Shown piece after piece: positions 1 through 5,772 of a DNA stretch of 7,910 bases. The DNA comes from Robiginitomaculum sp. (GTDB taxonomy: Bacteria; Pseudomonadota; Alphaproteobacteria; Caulobacterales; Maricaulaceae). The DNA lies in the NCBI GenBank assembly GCA_026993275.1, contig JALWUB010000107.1, forward strand, positions 1-7,910. The letters are read 5' to 3'. Numbering within the stretch: the first letter of the stretch is position 1; every line of letters begins with the position of its first letter. The notes under the pieces are model-generated. The model was not told where the DNA came from and did no database searches. It saw nothing but the letters and a program-made list of their open reading frames with translations. The position numbers were made by a program, and so were the translations under genes.

Positions 1-404
1 TCATAGGGCGGTGCGCCATCATCCTTGGCATCGGGCGTCACCACCCGGCGCGGGCCGAACACGCCCATATGCAGCCAGACCGAGGCCGAGCCCGGCCCGC
101 CATTGAAGATGAACAATACCGGCCGCTTTCGCGCGTCCTTGATGCCGGTGCGAAAATAGCTGGTCGAGAAAATGCTGGCCTCGGGCGTGCCCTTTTCGTC
201 TTTCAGATAGGTCTCGGCGGCGATCACCTTGTAGGTGACCTTTTGCCCGCCAATGGCCACCTGGCCGGTCTTTTCCACGCGCACCGGCTTGGGGATGGCG
301 GCGGCATCGCTCTTTTGCGTTTTGCCGGCGGCTTTGTCTGCTGCCTGAAGCGGGCTTGCCAGCAGGCCCAGAGCGGCCAGAGCCAGGATTGATTTGCGCA
401 CCAT
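1..404 (-). CDS. S10 serine carboxypeptidase-like protein, N-terminal part (runs off window)
   Basis: This is the first 134 codons of a gene whose remainder lies beyond position 1. The predicted protein starts with a Sec signal peptide: basic MVRKS, a hydrophobic Leu/Ala stretch to about residue 18, and a likely cleavage after LQA at residue 21 or 22. It should therefore be exported to the periplasm or beyond. A short Lys/Ala-rich stretch follows, then a region typical of bacterial S10 homologues, ending in FIFNGGPGSASVWLHMG at about residues 98-114. In the S10 family this glycine-rich loop helps build the oxyanion hole. The catalytic Ser, Asp and His would lie in the missing part, so activity cannot be judged. 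The ATG at 404 follows a GGGAAAAG stretch that can act as a weak ribosome binding site, and no other in-frame start is nearby. The gene is divergent from the DUF442 gene. The family call is firm; the substrate is unknown. Confidence 0.85.
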   Translation of the reverse strand, partial: MVRKSILALAALGLLASPLQAADKAAGKTQKSDAAAIPKPVRVEKTGQVAIGGQKVTYKVIAAETYLKDEKGTPEASIFSTSYFRTGIKDARKRPVLFIFNGGPGSASVWLHMGVFGPRRVVTPDAKDDGAPPY

Positions 405-456
405 GATGCTTTTCCCGTTTTGCAGTTCGGCGAGTTGGGAGGGAAGTGAAGGCCAT

Positions 457-487
457 TTGGCGCGAACGCGCAAGCCATGCGCGCCAA
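457..487. repeat. Inverted repeat in divergent intergenic region, possible operator
   Basis: TTGGCGCG at 457-464 and CGCGCCAA at 480-487 form perfect 8-base arms with a 15-base spacer. A smaller nested palindrome, GCGCGAACGCGC, lies at 460-471. The repeat sits between the divergent S10 peptidase and DUF442 genes, 53 bases upstream of the peptidase start, so a regulator binding site for the peptidase is plausible. In GC-rich DNA such repeats also arise by chance. No T-run follows on either strand, which argues against a terminator. Confidence 0.35.
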
Positions 488-505
488 CCTGACAGGGATT
501 TAATC

Positions 506-521
506 TATCTGCCTATCTGCC
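506..521. repeat. Tandem 8-bp direct repeat upstream of DUF442 gene
   Basis: The octamer TATCTGCC occurs twice back to back (506-513 and 514-521). It lies in an AT-richer patch, 72 bases before the DUF442 start and close to a weak -35-like CTGACA at 489-494. The placement suits promoter or activator-binding DNA, but no strong -10 box is evident. The palindrome TGCATGCA follows at 533-540. Function is unknown. Confidence 0.3.
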
Positions 522-592
522 GTGCCCGCTCTTGCATGCAGGCAGGGGCATTGCCATGTTGGCCGCACTGCCCACAGGGAGAGCCGCCCGCC

Positions 593-1111
593 ATGCGCAC
601 CGCCACCCCCGCCCTGCCGCCGCTGCACGAGCGCATGGTGCGCATCACCGGGGCTTTCGCCACGGCGCCGCAATTGCACGGGCCGGACATGGCGGCAGCG
701 GCGCAGGCCGGATTCTCCCTCATCCTCAATGCCCGTCCCGATGGCGAAGAGGATGCGGATGAACAGCCGCCGAGCGATAACCTGGCAGAAGCGGCCAGGG
801 CCGCAGGCCTGGCCTATGCCCATATCCCCATTGCCAGCGGCGCCGCCTTTCCCGCGGACAGCCTGCAGGCGGCGGCGCAGGCTTTGGCGCAAGCCGATGG
901 CCCGGTGCTGGGCTTTTGCCTTACCGGGATGCGGGCCTTGCGCCTGTGGGCGCTGGCCAGTGCCCTGTCAGGCCGCATGGGCGCCGATGAACTGATCGCC
1001 AGCGCACATGCTGCCGGATTGCCGCTGGAAAACTTCCGCGAGCATCTGGAACGCCTGGCGCGCGGCGAGCCGCCGCTCTATGTCGCCGATGTGGCGGCGA
1101 TGATGATTTGA
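593..1111 (+). CDS. DUF442 / TIGR01244 family protein (CX4R phosphatase/rhodanese-like)
   Basis: The 172-residue protein resembles the DUF442 (beta-lactamase-hydrolase-like, TIGR01244) family, a compact fold related to dual-specificity phosphatases and rhodanese-like enzymes. Visible signatures are the N-terminal VRITGAFATAPQL (about residues 16-28), NARPDGEE at 46-53, and the active-site loop GPVLGFCLTGMRALRLW at about 103-119. Cys109 and Arg114 of that loop keep the CX4R spacing. The loop differs from the common CRSGTRS form (here CLTGMRA), so catalysis is uncertain. There is no signal peptide, so the protein is probably cytoplasmic. The ATG at 593 is chosen because AGGGAGAG at 576-583 is well spaced from it; the reading frame stays open back to an ATG at 446, but that extension looks unlike the family. 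The stop lies 12 bases from the convergent carboxylase stop. Some relatives act in sulfide oxidation, but nothing here supports that role. Confidence 0.8.
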   Translation: MRTATPALPPLHERMVRITGAFATAPQLHGPDMAAAAQAGFSLILNARPDGEEDADEQPPSDNLAEAARAAGLAYAHIPIASGAAFPADSLQAAAQALAQADGPVLGFCLTGMRALRLWALASALSGRMGADELIASAHAAGLPLENFREHLERLARGEPPLYVADVAAMMI

Positions 1112-1123
1112 GCGCGGGCGCGC

Positions 1124-2728
1124 CTACATGCGAAACACGCCAAAGCGGGTTTTCTGGCGCGGAAAGGCGCCATCGGCGGCCATGGCCAGGCCGAGCACGC
1201 GGCGGGTGTCCGCGGGGGCGATGATACCGTCATCCCACAGCCGTGCCGTGGAATACCAGGGCGAGCCCTCTTCCTCGTACTTTTCGCGGATGGATTGCTC
1301 GAACGCGGCCTGATCCGTCTTGCTCCACGTTTCGCCGCGCGCCTTGAGGCCTTCGCGCCGCACCGTGCTCAGCACGCTGGCGGCCTGCTCTCCGCCCATC
1401 ACCGAAATGCGCGCATTGGGCCACATGAACAGGAATCGCGGATCATAGGCGCGGCCGCACATGCCGTAATTGCCAGCGCCGTAAGAGCCGCCAATGACCA
1501 CGGTGTATTTGGGCACCTTGGCGCAGGCCACGGCCATCACCATCTTGGCGCCATCCTTGGCAATGCCGCCAGCCTCGGCCTTGCCGCCAACCATGAAGCC
1601 GGAAATGTTCTGCAGGAACACCAGGGGCGTATCGCGCTGGCAGCACAGCTCGATGAAATGGGCGGCCTTTTGCGCCGATTCGGAAAACAAAATGCCGTTA
1701 TTGGCCAAGATGCCCACCGGGCGGCCGTAAAGCCGGGCAAATCCGGTGACCAGGGTTTCGCCATAGAGCCTCTTGAAGTCGTCAAAATCGCTGTCATCGA
1801 CAATCCGGGCAATGACCTCGCGCACGTCGTAAGCAGCGCGCCCGTCTTTGGGGATGATGCCGTTCAGCTCGTGTGCGTCATAGCGCGGCTCTTGCGGTGC
1901 ATGGGGCGCGGGCGGCGTGGCCGGGGCGCCCAGATGGCGGATGATGCGCCGCGCCAGGAACAGGGCGTGTTCGTCGTCATTGGCATAATGGTCGGCGACA
2001 CCGGAGCGGCGCGCATGGACATCGGCTCCGCCCAGGTCCTCGGCCGAGATGACCTCGCCCGTGGCCGCCTTGACCAGCGGCGGTCCGGCCAGGAAGATGG
2101 TGCCCTGCTTGCGCACGATGATGGTCTCGTCCGACATTGCCGGCACATAGGCGCCGCCTGCTGTGCACGAGCCCATGACCACGGCGATCTGGGCAATGCC
2201 CAGGGACGACATGATCGCCTGGTTGTGGAAAATGCGGCCAAAATGCTCCCGGTCGGGAAACACCTCCGCCTGGTGTGGCAGGTTGGCGCCGCCTGAGTCT
2301 ACCAGATACAGGCATGGCAGGCGGTTCTCCAGCGCGATGGTTTGCGCCCGCACATGCTTTTTCACCGTCATCGGGTAATAGGTGCCGCCCTTTATGGTGG
2401 CATCATTGGCGATGATCATGACTTCGCGGCCCTCAATGCGGCCAATGCCGCAAATCAGCCCGGCGCCATGAATGCCGCCGCCATAAAGGCCGTTGGCGGC
2501 CAGCGCCGACAGCTCCAGAAACGGCGAGCCCGGGTCCAGCACATGCTCCACCCGCTGCCGGGGCAGCAGTTTGCCGCGCGCCAGGTGTTTCTCGCGCGCC
2601 CGCTGCGGCCCGCCCAGCGCCGCCTCGGCCGTGTCTTCCGCCAGGCGGTCCAGCAAGGCCTGCATGGCCCTGGCATTGGCGGCAAAGGTCTTGCTTTGGG
2701 TGTCAATGCTGGTGGAAAGGGTGGTCAT
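1124..2728 (-). CDS. mccB: Methylcrotonyl-CoA carboxylase, carboxyltransferase (beta) subunit
   Basis: The 534-residue protein matches the usual length of the beta subunit of 3-methylcrotonyl-CoA carboxylase (LiuB), which moves the carboxyl group from biotin to 3-methylcrotonyl-CoA in leucine breakdown. The N-terminal carboxyltransferase domain (about 30-265) carries [12 protein letters not shown] (114-125), [11 protein letters not shown] (141-151) and [17 protein letters not shown] (185-201). The C-terminal domain (about 285-534) carries [11 protein letters not shown] (301-311), [20 protein letters not shown] (374-393), [16 protein letters not shown] (417-432) and [12 protein letters not shown] (441-452). 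The GGEQ ending and KDGAKM favour methylcrotonyl-CoA over geranyl-CoA carboxylase (AtuC). A Pro/Ala-rich linker lies near 268-281. The ATG at 2728 follows AAGGA at a good distance, and the protein then begins with the SID-S-F-N-AM pattern common in the family; an open frame back to 2827 lacks such support. The gene is divergent from its upstream neighbour and convergent with its downstream one, so it appears monocistronic. The biotin-carrying alpha subunit is not in the window. Confidence 0.88.
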   Translation of the reverse strand: MTTLSTSIDTQSKTFAANARAMQALLDRLAEDTAEAALGGPQRAREKHLARGKLLPRQRVEHVLDPGSPFLELSALAANGLYGGGIHGAGLICGIGRIEGREVMIIANDATIKGGTYYPMTVKKHVRAQTIALENRLPCLYLVDSGGANLPHQAEVFPDREHFGRIFHNQAIMSSLGIAQIAVVMGSCTAGGAYVPAMSDETIIVRKQGTIFLAGPPLVKAATGEVISAEDLGGADVHARRSGVADHYANDDEHALFLARRIIRHLGAPATPPAPHAPQEPRYDAHELNGIIPKDGRAAYDVREVIARIVDDSDFDDFKRLYGETLVTGFARLYGRPVGILANNGILFSESAQKAAHFIELCCQRDTPLVFLQNISGFMVGGKAEAGGIAKDGAKMVMAVACAKVPKYTVVIGGSYGAGNYGMCGRAYDPRFLFMWPNARISVMGGEQAASVLSTVRREGLKARGETWSKTDQAAFEQSIREKYEEEGSPWYSTARLWDDGIIAPADTRRVLGLAMAADGAFPRQKTRFGVFRM

Positions 2729-2841
2729 GACAGCGTTCCTTGAACAGATGGCTGGTCCCTGCGCCTTTGCTCCATCGCATGCGCCGTGCATTATGAAAAG
2801 CCCAGGGTCAACCGCTCGTGTGAGCATGATAGGAGTCGCCC
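2729..2841. promoter_or_regulatory. Divergent promoter region between mccB and dienoyl-CoA isomerase gene
   Basis: These 113 bases must hold the start signals for both outward-facing genes. The minus side ends in AAGGA before the mccB ATG. The plus side ends in AGGAG at 2831-2835, six bases before the isomerase ATG. On the plus strand TTGCTC (2767-2772) and TATGAA (2792-2797) are a weak sigma-70-like pair with a spacer of 19, longer than ideal. Short palindromes CGCATGCG (2776-2783) and GCTC-GTGT-GAGC (2814-2825) could be regulator sites but are too short to trust. Shared control is inferred from geometry alone. Confidence 0.45.
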
Positions 2842-3660
2842 ATGTCTGACACCCCCTTTTCGCTTGAACGGGACGGGGCCATTGCCCGGCTCACGCTCAG
2901 CCGCCCGCACAAGCGCAACGCCATGAATGCGCGCTTTTGGCGCGACCTGCCCCTGCTGGTGCAGGAATTGTCGCGGGAGGGCACGGTCCGCGCGCTTGTG
3001 ATCGATGCGCAAGGGCCGCATTTTACCGCCGGGCTGGACCTGGCGCTGTTTGCCGATATGCAGGGCAGCACCGGCACGCCCGCCGGGCGCGAGGCCTTCA
3101 CCCACAGGCTGGCGCACATGCAGGGCGCCTTTGATGCGCTGGAGCAGGCACGCTTTCCGGTCATTGCCGCCATTCAGGGCGGCTGTATTGGCGGCGGTGT
3201 CGACATGGTCTGCGCCTGCGACGTGCGCCTGGCGGCGCAGGATGCGTTCTTCCGCATCGAGGAGATCAATATTGGCATGATGGCGGATCTCGGCACCCTG
3301 CAGCGCCTCCCCAAGCTGCTGCCCGCCGGTGTGGTGCGCGAACTGGCCTATGGCGGCCGCACCCTGGATGCGGCGCGCGCCCATGCCCTGGGCTTTGTCA
3401 ATGCCGTCCATGACAGTCCGGAAGCCCTGCTGGAGGGCGCGCTGGCACTGGCGCAGGAGATCGCGCAAAAACCGCCGCTGGCCGTGGCTGCCTCAAAGGA
3501 CTGCCTCAATCATGCGCGCGATCATGGCGTGGCCGAATCGCTGCGCTACATGCGCGCCGTGCAGGCGGGCGTGTTTGCCCCGGACGATATCATGGCAGCG
3601 CTGCAGGCGCGCGCCAGGGGCGAGGCGCCGCATTATGATGACCTGGATCCGCTGCCCTGA
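2842..3660 (+). CDS. Enoyl-CoA hydratase/isomerase family: delta(3,5)-delta(2,4)-dienoyl-CoA isomerase
   Basis: The 272-residue protein is a complete crotonase-fold enzyme. The N-terminal acyl-CoA site shows [14 protein letters not shown] (16-29) and FTAGLDL (61-67). The oxyanion-hole region is [19 protein letters not shown] (111-129). Three acidic residues, Asp121, Glu141 and Asp149, match in identity and spacing the catalytic Asp176, Glu196 and Asp204 of rat ECH1. That enzyme shifts 3,5-dienoyl-CoA to 2,4-dienoyl-CoA during oxidation of unsaturated fatty acids with odd-numbered double bonds. The stretch [14 protein letters not shown] (148-161) is also typical of this subgroup. No peroxisomal or export signal is seen, so the enzyme should be cytoplasmic. 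AGGAG at 2831-2835 fixes the ATG. The gene is divergent from mccB and lies 101 bases ahead of the patatin gene on the same strand. A 2-hydratase role such as methylglutaconyl-CoA hydratase is less likely, given the triad. Confidence 0.85.
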   Translation: MSDTPFSLERDGAIARLTLSRPHKRNAMNARFWRDLPLLVQELSREGTVRALVIDAQGPHFTAGLDLALFADMQGSTGTPAGREAFTHRLAHMQGAFDALEQARFPVIAAIQGGCIGGGVDMVCACDVRLAAQDAFFRIEEINIGMMADLGTLQRLPKLLPAGVVRELAYGGRTLDAARAHALGFVNAVHDSPEALLEGALALAQEIAQKPPLAVAASKDCLNHARDHGVAESLRYMRAVQAGVFAPDDIMAALQARARGEAPHYDDLDPLP

Positions 3661-3761
3661 TGGCGAAGATTGTGGTCCGCAAGGCCTTTTGCCCGCAAGG
3701 GGAAAGGATTAGATTAAGGACCTGCCTGGGAGGCACGGGCCTGCCAGCAAAAGGATGAGAC
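3661..3761. other. Short intergenic spacer with direct repeat and hairpins
   Basis: This 101-base gap separates the isomerase and patatin genes. CCGCAAGG occurs at 3677-3684 and again at 3693-3700, and CCTTTTGC / GCAAGGGG (3685-3692 and 3695-3702) could pair in RNA with two G-U pairs. No T-run follows, so a rho-independent terminator is not supported and read-through into the patatin gene is possible. The patatin ribosome binding site, AAGGA, is at 3751-3755. I see no clear promoter. Confidence 0.35.
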
Positions 3762-5519
3762 ATGGCGGATTCCCGCGGCATGATCGGCGCCGAAGACCTG
3801 GCCAAAATCGCCATTTTGGCGGATGCGCCCAAGGGCGCACTCAAGGCCGCCGCGAAAAAGGTCGAATGGTTCTCCCTGCCCGGCGGCCGCGCCCTGTTCA
3901 AGCCGGGAGAGCCCGCCGACAGCATCTATTTTCTGCGCTCAGGCGTGCTTGGCGCATTCCGCCGCGGCGCCGATGGCAAGATGGACTTCATCGGCCATAT
4001 CCGCGCGGGCGAACCGGTGGGCGAAATGGCGTTTCTGGGCGGCGCACCGCACACGGCGGCGGTGTTCGCCATGCGCGATTCCGAGATCGTGCGGCTGCCG
4101 CGCGATGCCTTTGACCGCCTCATCAAGCGCTATCCCACCCTGATGCGCGCGCTTGCACAAATGATGGTGGCGCGCATGCGCCTGCCGCGCCGCAACACCC
4201 CCGGCGGTCCCAGCGAGCCCAAGGTGTTTGCGCTGCTGGCAACCTCGCCAACGATAAACTGCCAGCACATTGCCGGGCAGCTTGCCGAGGCCCTGGGGCA
4301 TTTGGGGCGCAGCTCCGTGATTGTCGGGCCGGAGGCCGAAGACAGCACCAGTGAATGGTTCGACCAGCTTGAGCAGGAGCATGACATCGTGCTGCTGCAC
4401 ACCCCGGTGGCGGACACCCACTGGTTTCACCTGTGCCTGCGCCAGGCCGACCGGCTTTGGGTGCTGGCGCGGCCCGATGCCCGCCCTTCCGAGCCGCTCT
4501 TGCCGCCGGACCGCTCGCCCGCGCGCATGTTCCGCCTGGTGGACGTGATCCTGATGCACGATGTCGGCGACCGGGTGGTTTCCGATGGCCGTGACTGGAA
4601 ACGCGCCGCCCGGGCCGAACGCGTGTTTCACTGGCACCGGGGCTGCAAGGCCGACCTGGAGCGCATCGCCCGCACCGCCGCCGGGCGCTCGGTCGGCCTG
4701 GTGCTGTCCGGCGGCGGCGCCCGCGCCTATGCCCATATCGGTGTCATCCGCGCCCTGCACGAGGCCGGAATCAGCATTGATTTTGCCGGGGGCACCTCCA
4801 TGGGGGCCATCGTTGCGGCCGGTTTGGCACTGGGCTGGAATGATGACGAGATGGAGCGCAACATCTGCCAGGCCTTTGTGTATTCCAACCCGCTTGACGA
4901 CTACACCCTGCCCGTGGTGGCGCTGACCAAGGGCCGCAAGGTCGATGAGCGGCTCTTGCGGTTTTTCCAGGACACCCTGATCGAGAACCTGCGCATTCCC
5001 TATTTTTGCGTTTCCAGCAATCTGGAAAACGGCAGGGCCGCCATTCATTATGATGGTCTGCTGCGCACGGCCCTGCGCGCCTCCATCGCCCTGCCGGGAA
5101 TCCTGCCGCCCGTCGTCCTGGATGGCGCCGTGCATGTCGATGGCGCCGTGGCCAACAATTTTCCCGTTGATGTCATGGGCAATTTTCACCGCGGCATGAC
5201 CATTGGCGTCGACGTGGCGCGCCAGAGGGGGCTGAACGCAAAAGACTTCATCCACCCGCCCGGCTTTTTTGGCTGGGTGCTGCGCCATGGTTTTCACGAA
5301 GCCCCGCCAATCGCCAGCCTGCTGATGCGCTCGGGCACGATCAGCCAGGGCACGCATGAGGACTCATCCCGGCAAAACGCCGACATTCTCATCCTGCCCG
5401 ATGTCGAGGACGTGGAATTGCGTGACTGGAAAGCCTATGAAATTGCTGCCGAAGCCGGCTATCGCAGCATGGTCGAGGCCTTGCAGAATGGCGTGCTGGA
5501 ACGGCTGACATCGGGCTAG
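3762..5519 (+). CDS. cNMP-binding-like domain plus patatin-like phospholipase (NTE-type)
   Basis: The 585-residue protein has three parts. Residues about 15-135 are a cyclic-nucleotide-binding-like beta-roll, with KPGEPADSIYFLRSG (47-61) and a phosphate-binding cassette VGEMAFLGGAPHTAAV (86-101). Residues about 153-240 form a Rossmann-like middle domain, with HDIVLLHTP (207-215) and RQADRLWVLARPDA (227-240), as in neuropathy target esterase relatives. Residues about 308-480 are a patatin lipase domain: oxyanion-hole loop SGGGARAYAHIG (316-327), nucleophile Ser346 in GTSMG, and catalytic Asp460 in VDGAVANNFPVD. The Ser-Asp dyad is intact, so lysophospholipase or esterase activity is likely. 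The cassette has His97 where cAMP/cGMP binders have arginine, so nucleotide control is doubtful. No membrane segment or signal peptide is obvious. AAGGA, six bases before the ATG, fixes the start. The preceding isomerase suggests a lipid-degradation setting, but co-transcription is unproven. Confidence 0.88.
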   Translation: MADSRGMIGAEDLAKIAILADAPKGALKAAAKKVEWFSLPGGRALFKPGEPADSIYFLRSGVLGAFRRGADGKMDFIGHIRAGEPVGEMAFLGGAPHTAAVFAMRDSEIVRLPRDAFDRLIKRYPTLMRALAQMMVARMRLPRRNTPGGPSEPKVFALLATSPTINCQHIAGQLAEALGHLGRSSVIVGPEAEDSTSEWFDQLEQEHDIVLLHTPVADTHWFHLCLRQADRLWVLARPDARPSEPLLPPDRSPARMFRLVDVILMHDVGDRVVSDGRDWKRAARAERVFHWHRGCKADLERIARTAAGRSVGLVLSGGGARAYAHIGVIRALHEAGISIDFAGGTSMGAIVAAGLALGWNDDEMERNICQAFVYSNPLDDYTLPVVALTKGRKVDERLLRFFQDTLIENLRIPYFCVSSNLENGRAAIHYDGLLRTALRASIALPGILPPVVLDGAVHVDGAVANNFPVDVMGNFHRGMTIGVDVARQRGLNAKDFIHPPGFFGWVLRHGFHEAPPIASLLMRSGTISQGTHEDSSRQNADILILPDVEDVELRDWKAYEIAAEAGYRSMVEALQNGVLERLTSG

Positions 5520-5529
5520 GATCTAGGGT

Positions 5530-5684
5530 CTGAACCCAATTGGATTACACAATTGACGTTTGACAGGAAAGTGCAAGATGCCAGCAAAGGCGACGAAGGA
5601 CAGGTTACGCCCTATTCAAGGAGCGTTTGCGCCGCAGATTGGGCTTTCCTGTCCAACAGAGTTGGGCAATCCAATTGGGCTCGG
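5530..5684. repeat. Imperfect palindromic element of about 155 bp, MITE-like
   Basis: The left arm (5530-5571) and the reverse complement of the right arm (5644-5684) align over 42 columns with about 33 matches and one gap. They include a perfect 12-base block (CCCAATTGGATT at 5535-5546, AATCCAATTGGG at 5668-5679) and a perfect 10-base block (GACAGGAAAG at 5562-5571, CTTTCCTGTC at 5644-5653). The core (5572-5643) also shows faint self-complementarity. The element starts about ten bases after the patatin stop and ends before the sulfotransferase promoter region. No convincing target-site duplication or transposase gene is seen, so a non-autonomous element or a genome-wide palindromic repeat is an inference. 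The outer limits could extend to about 5525 and 5701, where GGGTCTGAACCC on the left and GGGTTTTAATGAGTCCC on the right look loosely related. Confidence 0.55.
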
Positions 5685-5701
5685 GTTTTAATGAGTCCCA
5701 A
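5675..5701 (+). other. Hairpin at right edge of the palindromic element
   Basis: TTGGGCTC (5675-5682) can pair with GAG-T-CCCAA (5693-5701), leaving one bulged T and a ten-base loop, GGGTTTTAAT. It overlaps the right arm of the larger palindrome, so the two foldings compete. No T-run follows the stem on the plus strand, so it is not a good terminator. It may be part of the mobile or repeat element end. Confidence 0.35.
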
Positions 5702-5725
5702 CCTTAAGGGAAGTTCTAAGCAAAG

Positions 5726-5746
5726 ACGCAGTCTATACAACTGCGT
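5726..5746. promoter_or_regulatory. Perfect 7-bp inverted repeat upstream of sulfotransferase gene, possible operator
   Basis: ACGCAGT (5726-5732) and ACTGCGT (5740-5746) are exact reverse complements around the spacer CTATACA. The spacer contains TATACA (5734-5739), which resembles a -10 box, although no good -35 sits 16-18 bases upstream. The repeat ends 26 bases before the ATG at 5773. It could be an operator overlapping the promoter or a small hairpin in the transcript leader. Either reading is an inference from position and symmetry. Confidence 0.35.
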
Positions 5747-5772
5747 ATGAAAACGATCATGGGTTGTCATTC

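Noticed and set aside
446..592. 49-codon N-terminal extension of the DUF442 gene
   Set aside because: The translation is Cys/Arg-rich and unlike the family. The AGGGAGAG site at 576-583 supports the ATG at 593.
1112..1123. GCGC-GGGC-GCGC mini-palindrome between the convergent stop codons
   Set aside because: Arms are only four bases and no T-run lies on either strand, so a bidirectional terminator is not supported.
1295..2296. 333-codon plus-strand open frame opposite mccB
   Set aside because: Antisense shadow of a strongly conserved carboxyltransferase gene, with no recognisable domain.
2729..2827. 33-codon N-terminal extension of mccB
   Set aside because: The extension is not like the family, whereas the ATG at 2728 has AAGGA upstream and begins the typical N-terminus. 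The extension would also consume most of the divergent promoter region.
3939..5357. 472-codon minus-strand open frame opposite the patatin gene
   Set aside because: It is a GC-rich antisense shadow. The plus-strand frame has clear domain motifs, while this one has Gly/His/Gln-rich translation without a recognisable domain.
5560..5565. Perfect TTGACA -35 hexamer inside the left palindrome arm
   Set aside because: No -10-like hexamer occurs 16-18 bases downstream, and the hexamer belongs to the inverted arm.
5553..5750. 65-codon plus-strand open frame starting at TTG
   Set aside because: It lies across the palindromic element, has no ribosome binding site, and its sequence resembles no family I recognise. 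The inverted arms explain the region better.
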